Positions 11,991 to 23,528 of a DNA stretch of 64,000 bases are shown in pieces. The notes beneath the pieces are model-generated. The model saw only the letters and a program-made list of their open reading frames with translations. It searched no databases and was not told the DNA's origin. The position numbers and the translations under genes are program-made. Numbering within the stretch: the first letter of the stretch is position 1; each line of letters opens with the position of its first letter. The DNA comes from Cryptomeria japonica (lineage: Eukaryota > Streptophyta > Pinopsida > Cupressales > Cupressaceae), in contig NC_081405.1 of the NCBI RefSeq assembly GCF_030272615.1, positions 649,923,420 through 649,987,419 of the forward strand, in the 5' to 3' direction.

Positions 11991-13230
11991 TGTTACAATA
12001 ATAGAACTAAGAAAATTGTTGAAAGTGCTAATGTAAAAGTTGATGATCTATCTGATAAGTCTGAAGGTACAAGCAGATCAAATCCTGAAAATGATGATAA
12101 TGAGGAAAAACTTGTGATCATTGAACTGGAGGCAAAGAATAATGAAGAACTGATAAATGCAAAATTAGATTCTCAACCGGTAAGTGATGATAGTGAGGGA
12201 GAAAATGAAGAACTTGATGTAGAAGATGCAAAACTGACATAGGCAATACCTAGATATGTTAGATTGAACCATTCACAAGAGCAGATAATTGGTGATAAGA
12301 ATGCAGGTGTGCAAACTAGGAGAAAGATCGGAGAGAACTCATGTTTGATTTCTACAATAGAACCTAAGAGAGCTAAGGAAACACTAAAGGATGATGATTG
12401 GGTGAATACAATGAATGAAGAATTAGATCAAATTGGGAAGAATCAGACATGGTCACTTGTTCCTAGACCAAAGGATAAGAATTTAATTGGAACAAAAATG
12501 GGTCTTTAGGAATAAATTGGATGAAGAAGGAAAAATTATAAGAAACAAGGCGAGGTTAGTCTGCAAAGGTTATGCTCAAGAAGAAGGTGAGCATTCTGGT
12601 AAAACATTTGCAGCAATTGCTAGATTAGAAGGAGTAAGGATGTTGCTGGCATTTGATGCATATAAAGGATTCAAAGTTTTCAAATAGATGTCAAATCAGC
12701 CTTCCTGAATGGAATTATAGAAAAAGAAGTATACATTGAACAACCAGATGGATTTTCCTTGACTGATGATAAGGACATGGTGTGTAAATTGCATAAAGCA
12801 CTATATGGTCTAAAGCAAGCACCAGGAGCATGATATGAGATATTACATGTACATTTGATCAAAATTGGATTCCAACATACCAGTGAGGACAACAACATTT
12901 ATTTGAAGACTGATGGAGACAAGATGTTGATAGCAGAAGTGTTTGTAGATGGCATAACTTTTGGTGGAAATGATGATATGTGTATGGATGTTGCTGATAT
13001 AATAAAAAAGGAATTTGAAATATCTCCAATCGGTGAAATAAATTTCTTTATTGGCTTATAGGTCCAACAACTGGATGGTGGTATTTTTATTTGTCATACC
13101 AAGTATATCAAAGAGGTTCTAAAGACTTTCAGTATGGAAGATTGCAAACCGTTAGGAACACCATTGGTAACAGGGTGAAAGTTATCAAAGCAAGATGATT
13201 CTGCTACTGTTAGTGAAAAAGAGTACAAAT
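11991..13230 (+). pseudogene. TE-3 linker and reverse transcriptase
   Basis: An acidic linker (11991-12260) leads to the RVT_2 domain. The frame changes at about 12500 (IGTK then WVF in another frame) and again at about 12680. Recognisable blocks are [40 protein letters not shown] and F-V-D-G-I-T-F. In the last, the second catalytic aspartate of the YVDD box is Gly, which would abolish polymerase activity. The tether with G-T-P-L-V-T-G follows at about 13155. Confidence 0.88.
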
Positions 13231-13232
13231 CT

Positions 13233-13886
13233 ATGATTGGCAAGCTACACTATGTTGTTCATAGTAGACTGGACATTGCTCATGATGTTGGATTAGTGGC
13301 TAGATTTCAAAAAGGGCCTAAGGAGAGTCACATGGTGCCTGTGAAGAGGATTTTTTGGTATCTCAAAGGCACAATAGACTATGTTTTATGGTATCCCTAT
13401 AAAGGAGATTTTACTTTGGATGTCATTACTGGTGTTGATTGGGCAAGTAATGTGGATGATCGAAAAAGCACAAGTGGTGGAGCTTTTCTACTCGGTGGAA
13501 GATTAGTGGCATGGATGAGTAAGAAATAAACATGTGTGTCTCAATATATAGCTGAAGCTGAGTATGTAGTTGTATCCATGAATTGCACATGGGAAATATA
13601 GATGAGACATATGCTAGAAGGATTCAAGATAGATATGTCTAAACTAGTGACTATCTATTGTGATAATACAAGTTCAATAAATATTTCTGAGAATCTTGCA
13701 CTTCATTCTAGAACCAAGAACATTGAATTGAAGTATCATTTTCTAAGGGAAAGAGTTCAAGAAAAAAAAATCAATATGGAATATGTGAAGAGTACAGATC
13801 AGTTACTTGATATCTTTACTAAGCCCTTACCAAAGGCTACCTTTGAGTTTCTTAGAGGTAAACTAGGGGTTAGACCCCTGCACTAG
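13233..13886 (+). pseudogene. TE-3 RNase H and C-terminus of pol
   Basis: The frame resumes at MIGKLHYVVHSRLDIAHDVG and runs through a tether, W-A-S-N-V-D-D-R-K-S-T-S-G-G and A-E-A-E-Y to CDNTSSINISENL and a final KPLPKATFEFLRGKLGV. The stop at 13884-13886 is at the usual copia position. Stops at about 13527 and 13600 interrupt it. In the first acidic motif (G-V-D-W) the Asp is present. This is the last coding part before the tract-rich 3' region. Confidence 0.88.
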
Positions 13887-13970
13887 AAGAACTAGAATGA
13901 TGGAGATACATCAATCCTGAGGATTTCATGTTTATCATTCACTAAGGATTGATGAAGGTGCAGGCTACTC

Positions 13971-14301
13971 CTTTGGGGGAGCAAGTCTGATGTAAAGCGT
14001 TGATTTAATGCAATGATATAATTTTTCTAATTTGATTAGTAGAAATGATGAAATAGGCAGCAACATAATTGAAGACAAGTGATGCATTTACACCTTTGGC
14101 ATTGTTTTCAAAGGGGGAGAAGAAAAGAAATCAGATATGGGAGAAGTTAAAGATCAAATTGAGAGAAGCATTGGTTAAGGGGGAGAAGACAAATGGAGGA
14201 GAATAGTTAGATGATGTGATATCAGCAAGCAAATTGTAGATGATGATGTTACTCTTATTATATATCTGATTGGTGTTGCCATCAATGCCAAAGGGGGAGA
14301 A
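13971..14301 (+). other. TE-3 multiple polypurine tracts
   Basis: Four runs of the type AAGGGGGAGA are spread over the untranslated part before the 3' LTR: about 13974-13981, 14110-14120, 14177-14187 and 14291-14301. Only the last touches the LTR. Multiple PPT copies are a described feature of Sireviruses. Confidence 0.8.
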
Positions 14302-16006
14302 TGTTGGCATTTGAGATAAATAATTTAGATGAGACGATGCAGGTGATGCAGTTTAAGACTGATGACTACACCAGTAGAGGATAAAACACTATTTATGAAG
14401 AAGAGATTGAGATTTTGTGATTAAATGACTTGATCAGCTATTTGTGTTGTCATTGATGGCAACTATTGTCAAATGATGATTATTGATGTTCCTGATGTTT
14501 TTGTATGTCATCTAAGTGATTTGGTTTACTGGAAGACAGGGTTTATCAGCAAAGAACTAAAATCTGTGAAATAGGACGTTAACCGGAACAAAGATGTTTT
14601 GGTTGAATTGGGCAATCAATGATGATTGGTGATTTGTAGTTTGGAATGTGAACTTGTATCATGCAATGGAGTATCTGATAGGAACCAAAACTTGTGATGA
14701 ATATTGAAAGAATTGGTTCAAATTTTTGATTAAGTTTTGCTAGTGGTTTAGTAGGGTTTAAGGATCGGTGAAGAAATTATCAAACCGGTAATGATTTTTG
14801 TTATGGCAGTGATTGACCGCGAGTCTACATGAAGGTGGTGACATGACACAACCCACCTGAATGATTTGATTGATGTTTTGGCATGATTCAAGGAAGAATT
14901 TATTGGGAAACAGTGAAACACTTAGTGGAGTATTTTGAGGTTTTGAATTTGGTACAGATCGGATTTTAGTGATGGGTTTCAATCAACCAATGGTTGATAT
15001 TGCATTGTCATTTGATGTAATGATCTTATATGACCTCTTATGATTTATATTGTAATTTCATGATGTAATTAGGGTTTTGTGGCCAACCTAGTTGAGATGG
15101 CTATTTAGGATGGCACATTTGATGTTTATTATGTCAGTGGTCTTAAGAGAATGTGTTGAGCTATCCAAGAGAAGTGTGAGATTTTCCTAGGAGTTGTAGA
15201 GTGTTGACCATAACTGCAACTGATTTAGCAAGCTGAGAAGTGCAAGTAATAGATCACTTTTTCATGTTTGTTCCCTAACAATTGTAGTAGGTTAAATCCC
15301 TTAATCGAGTAGGTCCTAACAGGCCGTAAACATTAAAGTCCTCTAACAAGGAAGCTCTCAAAAAGAGTGGTAAATCCTCTCAGAAGGTTGATCCTAATAA
15401 ATCATCAAGCTCCTATCCAGGTCGCTAGGAAAATCCCTTAACCAGGTGACTCCTAATAGGGTATGCTCCTAACAGGGTGTATTGTAAGCTCCTAATAGGG
15501 TGTACATCAAAAGAGTACAAATATTTGTGGGTACCAACTCCCACCATGGTTTTTCCCTATTTGGGTTTCCACATCAAATAATTATGGTGTTCATGTGTGG
15601 AATGCTTTTCATGTGATGTTCTTCTTTATGTTACATTCCATACACTATTTCTGAGTACACTAGTTATGATGTTTTATCAAAGGTTTATCAAAAGTTACCA
15701 ATACTAATAAGAATTGATAGAGAAAGTGTTTGATCTGATTGATGAGGATAATGAGTTGGTAAATGATCAAATTTATATGACTGCTTTAGTGGTGAAATAA
15801 TTGATAGATGTGGTAAAAGATTTGGTTGATGTTCTAGGAAATATGATAAAGAGGTTGTTAGATCTGATAAAAGAAGTCGATATATTTGATAAATGATTTC
15901 AAAATTGATATAAGTTTGTTTTTGGTTTAAAGTTTCAATTGGTGTTAATACCGCTTCACCTCCCCCCCCCCCTCTTAGTATTAACTAGATCTTCATAGAA
16001 TTAACA
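14302..16006 (+). repeat. TE-3 3' LTR
   Basis: It starts TGTTGGCATTTGAG after the tract AAGGGGGAGAA and ends AGAATTAACA. Against the 5' LTR the C-rich block near the end has grown: a run of twelve C (15962-15973), compared with the shorter, interrupted block in the left copy. Confidence 0.93.
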
Positions 16007-17240
16007 AAGTCTCCTCATTATCAATTCCTTGTTTTTTGTGAATATCCTTTACATAGCAGTCTTGCTTTATTTCTAAAAAATTCATTGGATTCATTCAATT
16101 TATTCCTGAATACCCATTTAGTACCAATATCATTCTTATCTTTAGGTCTAGGCACAAGCTCCCATGTATTATTCTTTTCAATCTGATCTAATTCTTCTTC
16201 CATAGCTCTCATCCAATTCTCATCTTTGCAAGCTTCAACATCATCTTTAGGATCAACTTTAGAAATCAAACATACATCTTCAAGAACAATCCTTCTTCTA
16301 GTCATCACCCCTTTATTTTTATCTTCAATAATCTAATTTTCTGAATGATTCAATCTTACATACTTAAGAGTCTTCTGATTGTTCTGATTTTTCAGGTTCA
16401 TGCACCTCTCTATCAACAACAACAACATTCAGATTAATAGTCTCTACCGGATCAGTTTGCTTCAAATCTTCAGTCTGAATACAATTTAGAACAACATGTC
16501 AACCTCATCATATCCACAGGCTCTAATCTTTTTTCTATAATCCTCATCCACCTTCACATTTGCACTCTCCAATATCTTTCTTAGTCTATTATTGTAGCAC
16601 CAATAGTCATTTCTCTTTGTTCAATATCCCAAGAAGATTCCTTCATCACTTCTTGCATCAAAATTTCTTATGTCATCATCTCTCTTGATATAACATTTTC
16701 TACCAAATATTCTAAAGTGTCTCACAGTAGGAACATGGCCAAACCATAACTCATAAGGATTCTTACTAGTATCACCTTTAATATGAACTCGGTTGAATGT
16801 GTAAACAACAGTGATAATAGCTTCTCTCTAGTAGATCTTCAAAAAATTCCCTTCAATCAACATAGTCCTTGCAACATCCAAGATAATCCTATTCTTCCTT
16901 TCAACAACTCCATTTTTTTGTGGGGTTCTAGGAACAGATAATTGTCTTCTAATCCCATGCTTCTCATGGAATGAATCTAACTCGCTGCAACAAAATTCTC
17001 CACCTCTTTCAGACCTTAGACATTTACCTTCAATCCTAACTCAATCTCAACCTTTTCTTTGAATATCTTGAACTTGTCGAATGCTTTAGATTTCTCCTTC
17101 AAAAAGACAACCCACATCATCCTAGAATAATCATCAATTAGCAACATAAAATATCTATCTCCTTGCACACTTATAACATCTGTAGGTCCACATAGGTTAG
17201 TATGTACAATATCTAGCAATCCATCAGATGTATATTATTT
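16007..17240 (-). pseudogene. TE-2 integrase, linker and N-terminal reverse transcriptase
   Basis: On the minus strand this is the upstream part of the TE-2 polyprotein cut by TE-3. The rve core is at about 16740-17240 (HTNLCGPTDV, so the first catalytic Asp of HTDLCGP is Asn; L-I-D-D-Y-S-R-M-M-W). The linker follows, then the RT start at 16021-16308: W-x-R-A-M-E-E-E-L, NNTWELVPRPKD, D-I-G-T-K-W-V-F, K-A-R-L-L-C-K-G. The frame breaks near 16330, 16490 and 17010. The sequence ends within the RT and continues at 7987. Confidence 0.87.
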
Positions 17241-18126
17241 TCTCTTGAAATAAATCCTTGTTTTCTTACCCAATTATCATTCTTTACATACCGGATTAAC
17301 AAGCTTAACAATCTCAGGCATATCTCTAACAACTTGAATGCAACTGATCTTAATCATTGAATCAAAATTAACATGACACATTCTCCTATGCCACAACCAA
17401 CTTTCATCACTTAGAGCAATCAAACAACTTTTCTCACTAGCATTCAAATGAAAGATATTACCTTCAATCTTAGTTCCAGATGCAATCTCTATACCAGAGG
17501 CATTTAGGATATTGCATTTTCCATTCTTCAATTTCAAATAATAACCTTTGTCAACCATCTATCCAACACTCAAAAGATTATGCTTCAAACCTTCAACATA
17601 CAAAACATCATTATTATGCTTACCATCAAAAGAAATAAAACTTCTACCACAGATCACATAGGCTTTGTCATATCCAAATCTTACTATTCCATCATCATAC
17701 CTTTCCATACTCACAATTTTTTTTTTATCACCAGTCATATGATGTCAACAACCACTGTTAATTAACCATTCATCTTTCTCTTCAACCTTAGAAACTGAAT
17801 CTTTCTACTCAACAATATAGCTTGTGGAAACAACAGGTACCGATCCATCTTCTTTGATAGCAATAAATACAACTTCATCTCCTTCTAATTCTTCATCTAT
17901 AACACCTTCATCAATAGCATAATAGTAGTTCTTCTAATACTTATACTTCTAGTTAGAATTGTAAGGCTTATCATACTTCTCATGCTTCTCATATCTATCA
18001 TTTCTATCATGCTTATCAAATTTATCATGTCTATCATACTTAGCCATTCTTTTTGGAAACCTAGAAGCAAAATGTCCTACCTTATTTCAAGAGAAACATT
18101 TCAAAGGAAACTTTCCATCTTACTTA
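17241..18126 (-). pseudogene. TE-2 zinc knuckle, protease and GAG-pre-integrase
   Basis: Minus-strand reading from 18126 shows a zinc knuckle (K-C-F-S...K-V-G-H-F-A-S-R; last Cys lost) followed by a highly charged run of H/K-D repeats (about 17940-18060). The protease site is at about 17735-17760 and reads LINSGC-stop-HHMTGD: the catalytic Asp is Asn and a stop follows. The open piece 17277-17558 is the GAG-pre-integrase domain (MVDKGYYLKLKNGKC...SWLWHRRMCHVNF) with the first His and Cys of the integrase zinc finger. The coding sequence is cut at 18126 by TE-4. Confidence 0.85.
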
Positions 18127-20630
18127 TGTTAGTATTATGGATGTGTTGCATTAGTTTTTTCATTGATGTCAACACTTATCCTTCTAGAGAGCTATGGTTT
18201 TGTTACTGGCACATTGTGTTCACTGGCAAGTTCAATGACTTATGCACAATCATCGGTATATGTTCACCGACAGGTTATATAGTTCATCGACACATATGAA
18301 GACTTGTTATCATCTAGAGATCACCTTATTATGTCAAAGACATGGTTTAGATATTTGGTTTTGGTGTTTTGGTTATTAGTATATTCAGGTTGTCATATTC
18401 GTTATTACTAGAAAATTGGTCTAGGTTATGCACCTGCACACGTTATCTATTCCACATCAGCACAACATGTTATGAAGATGATTTATTGATTTAATACTAT
18501 CGTAAATGTATTGAGCTGACATGATGCATCCCATCTTGTCTTATTTGTAATTGATTTGAATATTCTTAGTAAGTCGACCTACACATTTGGTCTTAGGCTT
18601 GGTATATATGTAAGATCTCATATGTGAGATGAATATAACACAAAATGATATTGTAACAAACTGTTGTATTTTGGTATATGTGAATATAAGCCAAGGTATT
18701 CAAGGAGACATCATTCAAAGGTTCTGTTATCACTAATTTGAAAATTGGGTATTCTTGTCCCATAATCGGGTAAAATCTGCAAAGATGTGTTTGGCATAAC
18801 CTTGTTGCCTATGTGTTTTTTGGGTCAAGGAGGGTTTAAGGTTTTTGAAAGATTTAACCCTTCCTATGTTTTGAGAAACCCTCCCATTCTATTCTTGCAT
18901 TGCTTTTTCCACTTATGTGGAAGGGTCACTCTATCATCAAAGTGTCCCTCCCCTATAGGTTTTCCCTAGGCAGTCTTTTAAATATTTTCAATTTTTTACA
19001 CCTTTGCCTATGTCTTGTTTTAATATTTGTTGGGCTTCTTAACTATCGTGCAAGTCAAGGCTGATCCTACAATGTGCATGGCTTCACAAAGAAGAGATGT
19101 CTGTAGTTTAGTGTTCATGAAGTGGCAAAAGGGGTAAGCGGGCCTGGCCAAAGGATTGTTCATCGGATTAACTAGAATGCATCTGATCCAACAACTCATG
19201 TTGCTTCACTAGCCCAAGATACATGCAACTTACCCTCTGTGAAATAGCGAAAGAGTTGGCGGATCCTAGAGGTAAGCGGTTCCTTTGGTTAAAGGACGAT
19301 TAGTTCAAAAATATCAATAGCTCATGTAGATTCATAGCGAAAGGATGTCCATGTTTTACCTTTCACGAAGTAGCGAAAAGGTGGAGGGCTCAGGCAAGGT
19401 GGTCACGAAGTGGTTAACAGGTGAGCAGTTTCCAAAGATCTAACGATTGTCATTACTTCACAAAGAAGAGATGCCTGAGGTTTAAAGCCTGCGAAGTACC
19501 GAAAAGGTTGGTGGGCCCCAAGGATGAGTGGGTTGTGGTTTTAAAGACTGATCAAATTGGAGTTGATCAGATGGCTCGCGTGGATTCACATCCCCAAATC
19601 AAATGAAGATTATTGTTTGCAAAGTAGCGAAGTGCCATGGCAGTCACATGGTGGATGACATGGCAGGATAGGTGGGTCGCTTGGTTGAGGGAAATGATGA
19701 CTTGTCAAATGCACGTGCCTCCAAAGGATTGCTTGGGGCCCGCTTTGATTTAACCAATGATGGTGTTGAAACTCATGTGAAATAGAACATGTGGTGATCT
19801 TAGAATGAATCCCGCTGGAGTTCTTGAGTGAATACGAAACCGACATGTAAGATTCATTCGCCGATGATGAAAAAGCAAGTGGTTTCCAAGCTGGGGGCCC
19901 ACTTTAAAGGTTTCGGTCCATTAAATGGTGTACATCTTGAGGTGGATCCAATGGCTAGCATTGTTTCGCAGCCTGAAGATGCGGGGTGGTTAGCCTTCAT
20001 GAAGCAGTGAAAACCACTAGCAGTGATGGTTAGGCACAGTTAGTAAAGTAGACTAGCGGTCGTTGTAAGAAGTAAAGACCGAGCAAGTGGAAAATAATCA
20101 GATGGCCAGCCTTGTTTTGCGCGATCAAAGTGCGCAGTGTTTACCTTTCGCAAAGTAGCGAAAGAAAGGTGGGGCCCCTTACTAATATAGAAGGACTAGA
20201 AGAGTAAAGGTAGTGCAAGTTTCCAAGGATCCAATAAACATCATTGCTTCATGAAGGAAAGGTGCGGACTTTTTAAACTCCATGAAATGGTAAAACAATG
20301 AAACAGGGAAATACTCAGAGAACTGGTGTTCCATTGGAGCCTATTTTTGAATTCAATTTGCGACTTCAATTCTGAGTTGATGGCTGAAGCATGCGGGATT
20401 AATTTCTCAATTCAATCCCAAGTTGTCATATTAAGGTCCGCATCAATTCAATATTGGCACCATTTCCACAAGTTTGTTGTAGAGGAGCTGGTGCAGAGCG
20501 AATTTCTTTAGGAGAATAACAGGTTTTTGTGTCGTGCTTGCTAATTACAGTTTAAAAATCGGTACTTTATTGTGTGCTTGCCTTATCAGGATTGTATTTG
20601 AATCTTAATTGATATAATTGCATTAACAAG
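18127..20630 (+). repeat. TE-4 5' LTR and/or leader, internal boundary unresolved
   Basis: The 2.5 kb begin with TGTTAG, an LTR-like start, and carry a candidate TATA box (TATATATGTAAG, about 18604-18615). No convincing PBS was found. A TGG string (TGGCACCAAG) directly follows GCATTAACAAGA at 20632, but it overlaps the ATG of ORF1, so I do not call it. The LTR end may therefore lie anywhere up to about 20625. From 19076 onward the sequence is a degenerate tandem repeat (listed separately). Confidence 0.5.
19076..20310 (+). repeat. Degenerate tandem repeat with a GCGAAGTAGCGAAAGG core
   Basis: Variants of a core (C/G)(G/A)AAGTAGCGAAA(A)GGTGG occur at about 19120, 19236, 19361, 19488, 19617, 19995, 20148 and 20278. 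Spacing is about 115-150 bp in the first five. Accompanying words also recur: CTTCACAAAGAAGAGATG at about 19083 and 19455, GGGCCC and GATCAGATGG. The units are strongly diverged, so this is an old array in the leader of TE-4. Confidence 0.65.
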
Positions 20631-21918
20631 ATGGCACCAAGAAGGGAGCTCATAGGAAAGGTAAATTACCAAGATAGGAATATAGGTGATGACTTCCTAG
20701 AACAATTGACCATGTCCTAAAATGCTACGACCAAAATTAAAGAATTAGTTCCTAAAGCCCCCCGTCTAAGGATTGGAGATGGTTTATATGACAAGGGGAG
20801 ATGGTTGAGGGATTCACAAATAGGGATTTCAGGGCTTGGTCTTTTTAAAGTGGGATTCAGTCAGAGACATGCCAGTGCCCAAATGAATAGCAAATGGAAA
20901 CTAGATGTAGGGATGCTCATAGTCCCTGGGGTTTTTATGGATGTGAACCTGCTAACCTAGATCGTACACAATTATGATCTTGTTGCTAGATGTGTGAGGA
21001 ATGTCAATGGAGGAGCCCTGATAGAAATCAATGATGATCAATTTAGGAATGTTTTTAAGCTCATTAAGGCATCAAATTTATTAGATCCTATTGATTTTGA
21101 AACATTGGCCTAGGTTTATGATGTGCAGAAAGATCACCTTAGGAGTGGCCCTTTGAAGGAGTTTTTTGTTAAAATAGGAGGGTTAACTGTAGTGGGCCCT
21201 AGCACCATGGAACCCTTCTCTCTAAATTTGTTCACTTTAAGGGCCAAAGGCATGTATTGGGAACTATGTCAGATCCTTGGGGAAGATGCTCAAACAACCA
21301 TGCCAACCCATTATATGTTAATGATGGCAAAGATTATGAACCCCTCTCTAGTAGTGACATTTGATTATGCACCTTACTTCACTGATGCAATTCATGCAGG
21401 TCTTGTAGGGATAGAAATGGTAAGGTGGATAGACCCTTTGGATGGTATTCTCTTCTAATGCACATATTTTTGTTCAAAGGATCTGATTATTTTGCTAAGG
21501 AAATGGATTTGATAAAAAAAAAGGAAGGTGAGGAGATGCTTGTGCAACTATGGAGCACAATTTTGTCAGGGATAGAGAGGATGCTAGTTATTTGAAGTTT
21601 GATAGATGCTTTGCATCTAGGCTTAGGATTCTTCTACGCCCACGGAACCCTAGGATCCCAAAGGCTCTTTTGGAGTTCCTCAGGCCTAAGGAGTTTGCTG
21701 AAGGTATTAAGATTGTTCATAACTAGGGTGATATGTATTTGTACCGTGTTTCTATAGTTTTCAAAGTTTATGGTTTTAGAGGCACTCCATATTTATTACC
21801 TTATTAAGTCCCAATTAAAATAGGGATCGTAGAGGTCTTAAGGCAGATTGGAGGTGTGCAAGAGGCAGAGTTGACAAATAGGGGTAAAGGGACTATTTTC
21901 CCAACTGTTACCATGTGG
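20631..21918 (+). pseudogene. TE-4 extra ORF1, N-terminal part
   Basis: ATG 20631 opens a frame reading MAPRRELIGKVNYQ. It runs to 21458 with stops after TMS, after VNLLT and after ETLA, then changes frame to about 21918, where codons for R-I-L-L-R-P-R-N-P-R-I-P-K-A-L and P-Y-L-L-P-Y can still be read. I do not recognise a catalytic domain. Length, position upstream of gag and the helical middle part (LLDPIDFETL, YWELCQILGE, THYMLMMAKIMNPS) recall the unknown ORF1 of Ogre-type elements and plant proteins of the Athila ORF1/transposase_32 sort, but this is an analogy only. TE-5 interrupts it at 21918. Confidence 0.6.
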
Positions 21919-22180
21919 TACAGGAGCACCCTTCCAAGCTCTTCCTCCTTCTTTGTTTTGTTGGTGTTATGCTTCTTTTGAAGCCATTGTATATAGAATA
22001 AAGAGCCATGTGCTCAATGGTCCTAAGTTTAGGTCCTTAGTGGTTTTTGTTGTGATTTCTTATGCAGGAGAGGTTGAGTGTGCCTTGGATGTGTGTTAGG
22101 CCTTAATGGTATGTTGATGTCCTTAGGTTGGCCCAATGTGGGTCTAGGAGTCAAGAAAAGCAACATTGGGAAAGTTCCTC

Positions 22181-22231
22181 AAAAGTTGTAAAAGTTGCAT
22201 GACAACTTTTAAAAGTTGTCAAGCAACTTTT
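22181..22231 (+). repeat. AAAAGTTG/CAACTTTT inverted repeats in TE-5 5' LTR
   Basis: Alternating AAAAGTTG and CAACTTTT words can fold into nested hairpins, around a central CAACTTTTAAAAGTTG palindrome. The same block is in the 3' LTR at 28457-28507. Confidence 0.75.
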
Positions 22232-22585
22232 CCACCAAGAGGCCAAAATTCTTAGTTTGGTGTGGACAACCCTAATAAGGGCACATAGACTAAGGAGAGG
22301 GTAGTATAAGTACTTCCAAACTCTAAGTTAATGGGTTGGATGTCAGACATTGTACAACCCAAGTAAGAAAAGCTTGACTGTGACTATTTGTTGGTTACCA
22401 ATCAGTTTCAATGAAGCTACCAAGCAAGTTAATGGATTGATTTGCATGTAAAATTCTGTGGAGTGTCTTCTATGGTGTAAATACTTTCATTGTGAGCAAT
22501 TAGATTAGGTTTTTATTTGCCGGTAGTGTGTGTTTGTAAATAGTTTGTAAATTGCCTTCTCACTGTCTAGTTTTGGACTAGTTTG

Positions 22586-22594
22586 TATAAATGG
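22586..22594 (+). promoter_or_regulatory. Candidate TATA box of TE-5 LTR
   Basis: TATAAATGG lies about 670 bp into the LTR and is conserved in the 3' LTR at 28862-28870. It is the best TATA match in the LTR but nothing here shows transcription starts there. Confidence 0.45.
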
Positions 22595-23496
22595 ATGCAT
22601 AACTCCATTCCCCATTATGGAACCACCTTGAAACAATGGGGAATGAGAGTGAAGACCTTGTACCATAGTTCAATGCAATCTAGGCCCTTGAAAATGAAAG
22701 GAAGCCATTTGAAGACCCATTCCTAGGCGAGACTGGACAGTGCCCGGTTAGGAATGGTTGTTGGTGTAGAGGTCTTGAAGAGCAAGGTTGGTCAGAGGAG
22801 ACTGCACCCTTTGGAGGAAGTGTAGAGGAGTGTGTGAAGCACCACTGGTGTGAAGGAGGAGCCTCCACCAATTAAGACAAGGTGGCTAAAACACAAAACA
22901 TTCACTGTGACCCAAGCAGACCAGGAAAACCCTCACAAAACCCTTAAAAACCCCAAAATTTGCCCTACGCACTGTACGGCCACTTGGAGACCCAAAACCA
23001 AAGAAATCCTTGAGCCCTTACCAAATGAATGGTAGTCCATTTTGGGAGTTTGGGTAGTTTGCACATAATTTGTGAGAAGGAGCCCTAAAATTCCAGGTAG
23101 GAGGGCTAATTGGTCCTAATCCTTGTAGCCCTATTTTGTAGGCAAAACACAAAATAGTGAAATCGGTAGAAGGGATGAAGGTTGTAACTTCTTGGAGGCA
23201 CATGGATGGATGTAAAACATGGTTGAAGACTTGTCCTAACCTTTCTAAGAACTTGGAAGGTGTAAAACAAGCCTAGCCCTTATTAGCCATAGTAAGGGGT
23301 TTTGAGCCTCATGAGTAGGTGAGACCTTAGGAGCAGCATTACAACTCATTGGTGGGTGGATTGGGCAAGGTTAGGGGATTCCTCAAGCAAGGGAAGTCCT
23401 AGAGACCCTAGGGTGTGTAGAGAACACCATGTGATACAAGGAAAGGATCCAAGAGCATAGACTAGGCTAGTCTATCCCTAACACCATCCCATCAGA

Positions 23497-23514
23497 TTGG
23501 TATCAGAGCAAGTT
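23497..23514 (+). other. TE-5 primer binding site
   Basis: TTGGTATCAGAGCAAGTT, two bases after the LTR end, matches the initiator tRNA-Met PBS in its first 13 bases. Confidence 0.9.
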
Positions 23515-23528
23515 AAAGATTTGGAGGA

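Larger units (their letters stand above)
7988..16006 (+). mobile_element. TE-3, complete but degraded Ty1/copia (Sirevirus-like) element
   Basis: Two LTRs of 1698 and 1705 bp flank gag, protease, integrase, reverse transcriptase and RNase H in copia order on the plus strand. It sits inside the RT of TE-2, whose frame continues on the other side. The host target reads GAGAAAAA on the left and AAGTCTCC on the right; three extra bases (TTA) precede the left LTR and no clean 5-bp duplication is left. Stops, frameshifts and loss of catalytic residues in PR and RT show it is old. Confidence 0.93.
6549..18126 (-). mobile_element. TE-2, Ty1/copia element, split by TE-3 and truncated by TE-4
   Basis: The minus-strand copia polyprotein is found in two pieces that fit end to end: RNase H and RT at 6702-7987, then the RT start, integrase, protease and zinc knuckle at 16007-18126. 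TE-3 occupies 7988-16006 between them. The gag N-terminal part is missing because TE-4 begins at 18127 inside the gag; the rest of TE-2 should lie beyond the far end of TE-4, outside this window. The 3' LTR was not resolved. The left limit given is the polypurine tract. Confidence 0.85.
21919..23494 (+). repeat. TE-5 5' LTR
   Basis: Runs from TACAGGAGCACCC (mutated TG start) to CCATCCCATCA, next to the PBS. Compared by eye with the 3' LTR, about 19 differences occur in the first 430 bp or so, with no length change overall. Confidence 0.95.

Noticed and set aside
7978-16015. Target-site duplication for TE-3
   Set aside because: Left AATTA and right AAGTC differ; continuity of TE-2 coding sequence is the real evidence for the insertion.
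17982-18299. Plus-strand ORF of 105 codons spanning the TE-2/TE-4 junction
   Set aside because: It is a chance frame across an insertion boundary; the left half is antisense to the His/Asp-Lys repeat of TE-2 gag.
19076-20310. CRISPR array
   Set aside because: Repeats are strongly diverged, unevenly spaced and lie in a eukaryotic retroelement leader.
20628-20650. PBS for TE-4 at TGGCACCAAG
   Set aside because: It overlaps the ORF1 start codon and matches no tRNA end I can name.
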